Shown here piece by piece: positions 5,492-8,179 of a stretch of DNA of 8,179 nucleotides. Source of the stretch: an uncultured Eubacterium sp. (GTDB lineage: Bacteria; Bacillota; Clostridia; Lachnospirales; Lachnospiraceae). Position 1 is the stretch's first letter. The number at the start of each line of letters is the position of its first letter. The translations under genes and the position numbers were made by a program. A model generated the notes under the pieces. The model saw only the letters and a list, made by a program, of their open reading frames with translations. It made no database searches and was not told the origin of the DNA. The DNA lies in contig CAJUIH010000127.1 in NCBI GenBank assembly GCA_910586045.1, positions 1-8,179 of the forward strand, written 5' to 3'.

Positions 5492-8179
5492 ATGAAAAAA
5501 GGAAAGTTATGGAACCGATTCACCGCGGCGGTTTTATGTACCGCGCTTGCGCTGGCATTGCCGGCGCAGGCGGTACGGGCGGAAAACGGGGCGCAGGATG
5601 CAAAGCCCCAAAATCCATGGGACAAAACGGCGGATACAAGCTGGTACAGCGATACGGGCACGGAATTTGAAATTTCCACGCCGCAGCAGCTTGCGGGGCT
5701 GGCGCAGCTTGTAAACGCGGGCAATACGTTTGCGGGCAAAAAAATCCGTCTGGAAAACGATATTTTTCTAAATGACGATGCGCTGCTGGACGACGATGAA
5801 TACGACCGATACGAATATGCCTGGACTGCGATCGGGGCTTCCAAAGGCAGAGAGTCCGAAGATGCCGCCTTTGAAGGATACTTTGACGGAGGGCGGCATA
5901 CGATTTACAATATGCAGACCTATATGAACAGCGGCGGCGGGCTGTTTGGCTGTATCGGCGAACATGGATTTGTGAAAAGCGTGGATATTTCACAGGGGAT
6001 CTTATACGGCGGCGCCTGTATCGCGGATAAAAACAAAGGGACGATTGCTTTTTGCAGCAATAATTCCCGTATCGAGGACGAGAGCATCTCCCGTGAGGTT
6101 GGAGGAATCTGCAATACAAACTACGGCCTGGTATATGGGTGTAAGAACTATGGGGAACTGTGGGGCAGGGAAATAGGCGGCATTGTAGGGTGGAATGTAT
6201 CCGAAACCCTGGCCACAGTCAGCCAGTGCAGCAATCATGGAACCGTAAACGGCGTCCGCACCGCGGCCGGAATCATAAACCGGAATGGATCATGGGTTAC
6301 AAATTGTTATAATGTGGGCGAGGTTAAGGGTGTGCACAATGGAATAAACGTTGTGCTTGGCGTTGCCGGAATCGTTTATAACAATATGCAATACAGCCAG
6401 ATTACAAACAGCTATTCGGCGGGCAAAATTTCAGAAGGCGAAACAAATGCCGGCCAGATTTACAGCCAAAACAGCGGCAAAGTAAAAAACTGCTATGCCG
6501 TGAAATCCGAAGTTCATGGCAGTGCGGACGATACCGTTTCCACGGATGAATCAAAAAGCCCGGAATTTGTGGCAAAGCTGGACCAGCAGACCGATTCCGT
6601 ATTATCCGTTTGGAGACAGGATACGGATTTACAAAACGACGGGATGCCGATTACGGCAGCAGACGTCAGCTATGCGTCAGGACAGTGTAAAATACAGCCG
6701 GAGGCATGGATTTTAAAAGGCGAAAAAGAAATCCAGGCAGACTTGGAGCAGCAAACACTCCAGTTTTCTTTTGATACGTATTACAATGAAGCGGAACCGG
6801 TGGTAACCATTGCGGATCCGCAGATCGCACAGGCGGAGAAAAAAGAAAACGGAGCGGAGAAAAAAGAAAACAGATGGGATATCCAACTAAAAAAAGCGGG
6901 CAGTACAAAAATAAAGGTTCATTTTGAAGAAACAGAAAACAACAGCAGCGCGGATTACGAACTTACCCTTACGGTCACAGCGAAAACACCGCCGCAGGAG
7001 GTAAAGATTGAAAAAATTTCGTTAAGCGTCGCGGATGTTTCCCTTGACGCGGGCAAGACCTTGCAGCTTCAGGCCGAAATCATCCCGGAAAATGCCGCAA
7101 ATAAAAACCTCAAATGGACTTCGGACAACGAAGCGGTCGCAACGGTAGAAAACGGCGTAGTTCACGCGGCCGGTGCAGGAACGGCGGTTATTACCGTGGA
7201 AAGCCAGGATGGGAGCGGAGTTCGGGCTTCGTGCGTAGTGTCTGTCAAAAAAGAATCCACGGAAGGCGGAAACCAGACGCCGGGCGGCGGTACTACCGGC
7301 GGCAATACACCGGGCGGCGGCAGTACGGGCGGCAACACGCCAGACGGCGGCAGCACAGGCGGTAATACGCCAGGCAGCGGCACAACAGGCGGGAACAACA
7401 CAGGCGGCAGTACGGGCGGCAATACGCCAGGCAGCGGCAGTACGGGCGGCAACACGCCAGACGGCGGCAGTACGGGCGGCAATACGCCAGGCAGTGGCAG
7501 CACGGGCGGCAATACGCCAGGCAGCGGCAGCACAGGCGGGAATACGCCGGGCGGCGGCACAACGGGCGGGAACAACACAGGCGGCAATACGTCAGGCGGC
7601 ACAACGGGCGGCAGTAGCACAGGCGGCAATACGTCAGGCGGCAGTACAGGCGGCAATACATCAGGTAATGGTACAGGCGGTAATACATCAGGCAGCGGTA
7701 CGTCAGGCGGTGCAGCGGGCGGCAATGCATCAGGCAGCGCATCGGGAAGCAATCCGGCGGGCGGCACGAATGCAGACGGCGCCGGATCCGGAAATAATGC
7801 GAATGGCGGAAACGGCAATACGGGCGGCAATGGCCAGACAGCCAATAAACCGGAAGAAACGATCCAGGTGGAATTGCTGTATTATATTGTGGATTTTAAC
7901 GCAAACATGGGTACCAATTTAAGCCGCAAAAATATGACGCTGCTGAATAACGACGCACTCGGGATTCTGCCTAAAGTACAGCGCAAAAATTATACGTTTT
8001 CCGGCTGGTATACGCAAAAGGACGGCGGGGTGAAAGTAAGCAGCGCGACCCGGCTGAATGCAGGCACGATGTTATTCGCGCGGTGGCAGGAGGTCGTAAA
8101 ACCATCCAAGGTAAAAACGACGGCGTTAAAGTCCGCGAAAAAAGGGCAGGTAAAAGCCAGCTTTCAAAAAGTAAGCGGG
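5492..8179 (+). CDS. Secreted GLUG/beta-helix surface protein C with BIG2, glycine-rich linker, Listeria-Bacteroides repeat and Fn3 (3' partial)
   Basis: The frame is open from ATG 5492 to the window end, giving 896 residues with no stop. Residues 1-30 are a signal peptide: KKGK start, hydrophobic 11-25, likely cut after AVRA. Residues 51-110 (WYSDTG, TPQQLAGLAQLVN, F-GK-I-L-NDI) followed by WTAIG at 111 and FDGGRHTI at 131 are the usual lead-in to GLUG-type repeats. Residues 150-340 show rungs of the form CSN-G-V and GGI---N. Residues about 345-500 include a probable Ig-like domain with a 21-bp internal duplication. Residues 504-586 are BIG2 (LKWTSDNEAVATV, AGTAVITV). Residues 593-788 are a Gly/Asn/Thr/Ser linker, 793-866 a Listeria-Bacteroides repeat and 872 onward the start of Fn3. 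GLUG and beta-helix proteins are often exported, with binding or passenger roles; no catalytic residues are evident. By comparison with A and B, only about 75 residues of Fn3 should be missing. Confidence 0.93.
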   Translation, partial: MKKGKLWNRFTAAVLCTALALALPAQAVRAENGAQDAKPQNPWDKTADTSWYSDTGTEFEISTPQQLAGLAQLVNAGNTFAGKKIRLENDIFLNDDALLDDDEYDRYEYAWTAIGASKGRESEDAAFEGYFDGGRHTIYNMQTYMNSGGGLFGCIGEHGFVKSVDISQGILYGGACIADKNKGTIAFCSNNSRIEDESISREVGGICNTNYGLVYGCKNYGELWGREIGGIVGWNVSETLATVSQCSNHGTVNGVRTAAGIINRNGSWVTNCYNVGEVKGVHNGINVVLGVAGIVYNNMQYSQITNSYSAGKISEGETNAGQIYSQNSGKVKNCYAVKSEVHGSADDTVSTDESKSPEFVAKLDQQTDSVLSVWRQDTDLQNDGMPITAADVSYASGQCKIQPEAWILKGEKEIQADLEQQTLQFSFDTYYNEAEPVVTIADPQIAQAEKKENGAEKKENRWDIQLKKAGSTKIKVHFEETENNSSADYELTLTVTAKTPPQEVKIEKISLSVADVSLDAGKTLQLQAEIIPENAANKNLKWTSDNEAVATVENGVVHAAGAGTAVITVESQDGSGVRASCVVSVKKESTEGGNQTPGGGTTGGNTPGGGSTGGNTPDGGSTGGNTPGSGTTGGNNTGGSTGGNTPGSGSTGGNTPDGGSTGGNTPGSGSTGGNTPGSGSTGGNTPGGGTTGGNNTGGNTSGGTTGGSSTGGNTSGGSTGGNTSGNGTGGNTSGSGTSGGAAGGNASGSASGSNPAGGTNADGAGSGNNANGGNGNTGGNGQTANKPEETIQVELLYYIVDFNANMGTNLSRKNMTLLNNDALGILPKVQRKNYTFSGWYTQKDGGVKVSSATRLNAGTMLFARWQEVVKPSKVKTTALKSAKKGQVKASFQKVSG
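5822..6505 (+). other. GLUG-like beta-helix region of protein C
   Basis: Repeating rungs carry Cys at residues 188, 217, 246, 272 and 334, with Ser307 in the equivalent place of one rung; spacings run about 26-35 residues. Each is followed by a small polar stretch such as SNHGTV or YNVGEV, and several are preceded by GGI or AGI. This matches the GLUG family style (GGIVG-N-G-I-NCYN-G-V). The head of protein C is thus a solenoid like that of protein B, but of an unrelated fold. Confidence 0.75.
6833..6874 (+). repeat. 21-bp tandem duplication within protein C
   Basis: 6833-6853 and 6854-6874 match at 20 of 21 bases (GGA versus AGA at the end). They code for AEKKENG and AEKKENR in a charged loop of the probable Ig-like domain. 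The copies are in frame and look recent. Confidence 0.85.
7001..7249 (+). other. BIG2 (bacterial Ig-like) domain of protein C
   Basis: Residues 504-586 carry the pattern ISLSVADVSLDAGKTLQL, then IPENAANKNLKWTSDNEAV, then AGAGTAVITV. It is a paralogue of the 4403-4654 domain in protein B and sits in the same position, directly before the linker. Confidence 0.85.
7268..7860 (+). repeat. Glycine-rich linker of protein C with 30-bp tandem repeats
   Basis: A decapeptide of the form GGNTP(G/D)(S/G)G(S/T)T is repeated in eight full units: 7298-7387 (three), a 27-bp variant at 7388-7414, then 7415-7564 (five). After 7565 it breaks into five-residue GGNTS/GGNNT and shorter GGST-like units, and from about 7700 decays into general Gly/Asn/Ser/Ala sequence ending near 7860. 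All units are multiples of three, so copy-number change keeps the frame. The linker spans about 195 residues, twice the length of those in A and B. Minus-strand open frames over this stretch are composition artefacts. Confidence 0.9.
7868..8179 (+). repeat. Conserved C-terminal module, copy 3 (truncated by the window edge)
   Basis: The Listeria-Bacteroides repeat is more diverged than copies 1 and 2 (FNANMG replaces FHANGG) but keeps NLSR, MTLLN, LGILPKVQRK, GWYTQ and a closing ARW. The first residues of Fn3 follow, nearly identical to copy 2 at the DNA level. The copy is cut by the right edge. Confidence 0.88.

Noticed and set aside
7298..7600. Regular direct repeats resembling a CRISPR array
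   Set aside because: Units are contiguous with no unique spacers, lie in frame in an open coding region, and encode a low-complexity peptide linker.
7162..7845. Long minus-strand open frames rich in Pro/Leu/Val or Cys/Arg/Tyr across the protein C linker
   Set aside because: They mirror the 30-bp Gly/Asn/Thr repeats of the + strand gene; strict periodicity and absence of an independent ribosome binding site mark them as shadows.
1..8179. Defence, toxin-antitoxin, phage or transposon system
   Set aside because: No recombinase, nuclease, phage structural or toxin motif appears in any supported frame; all coding content is explained by three exported multidomain proteins.

Overview
The window is wholly taken up by three genes on the + strand that code for large secreted proteins, laid head to tail with gaps of about 22 bases. 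No hairpin terminator is visible in the gaps, so they probably form one transcription unit. The first gene lacks its 5' end, the second is complete (1531 codons) and the third runs off the right edge. GGAGG-type ribosome binding sites, Gram-positive-style signal peptides, and clostridial-type Fn3, BIG2, Listeria-Bacteroides (InlB_B/Flg_new) and BspA-like LRR_5 domains all point to an anaerobic Clostridia member of the Firmicutes, probably Lachnospiraceae-like and gut-associated. No housekeeping gene is present to fix the taxon, so this is inference.

Layout: 1-851 is the C-terminal part of surface protein A: a Pro/Asp/Asn linker, a Listeria-Bacteroides repeat, then a very basic Fn3 domain. 875-5470 is surface protein B: signal peptide, two capped BspA-type leucine-rich solenoids, a poorly characterised middle region, a BIG2 domain, a Pro/Gly/Thr linker, then the same repeat plus Fn3 module. 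5492 to the window end is surface protein C: signal peptide, a GLUG-like beta-helix, Ig-like and BIG2 domains, a Gly/Asn/Thr linker of tandem decapeptides, then the same module, cut by the window edge inside Fn3.

The architecture is shared: a variable N-terminal head (leucine-rich solenoid or beta-helix), a BIG2 stalk domain, a low-complexity linker that differs in each protein, and a nearly constant C-terminal module. The two complete copies of that module match at 144 of 175 residues by hand count. No LPXTG sorting signal, terminal membrane segment or SLH domain follows it in A or B. The strongly basic Fn3 end is therefore the best candidate for whatever holds these proteins at the cell surface. 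The heads look like adhesion or glycan/protein-recognition modules, but no catalytic motif is visible and no substrate can be named.

There are no RNA genes, insertion sequences, CRISPR arrays or attachment sites that I can support. The tandem DNA repeats all lie inside coding linkers.
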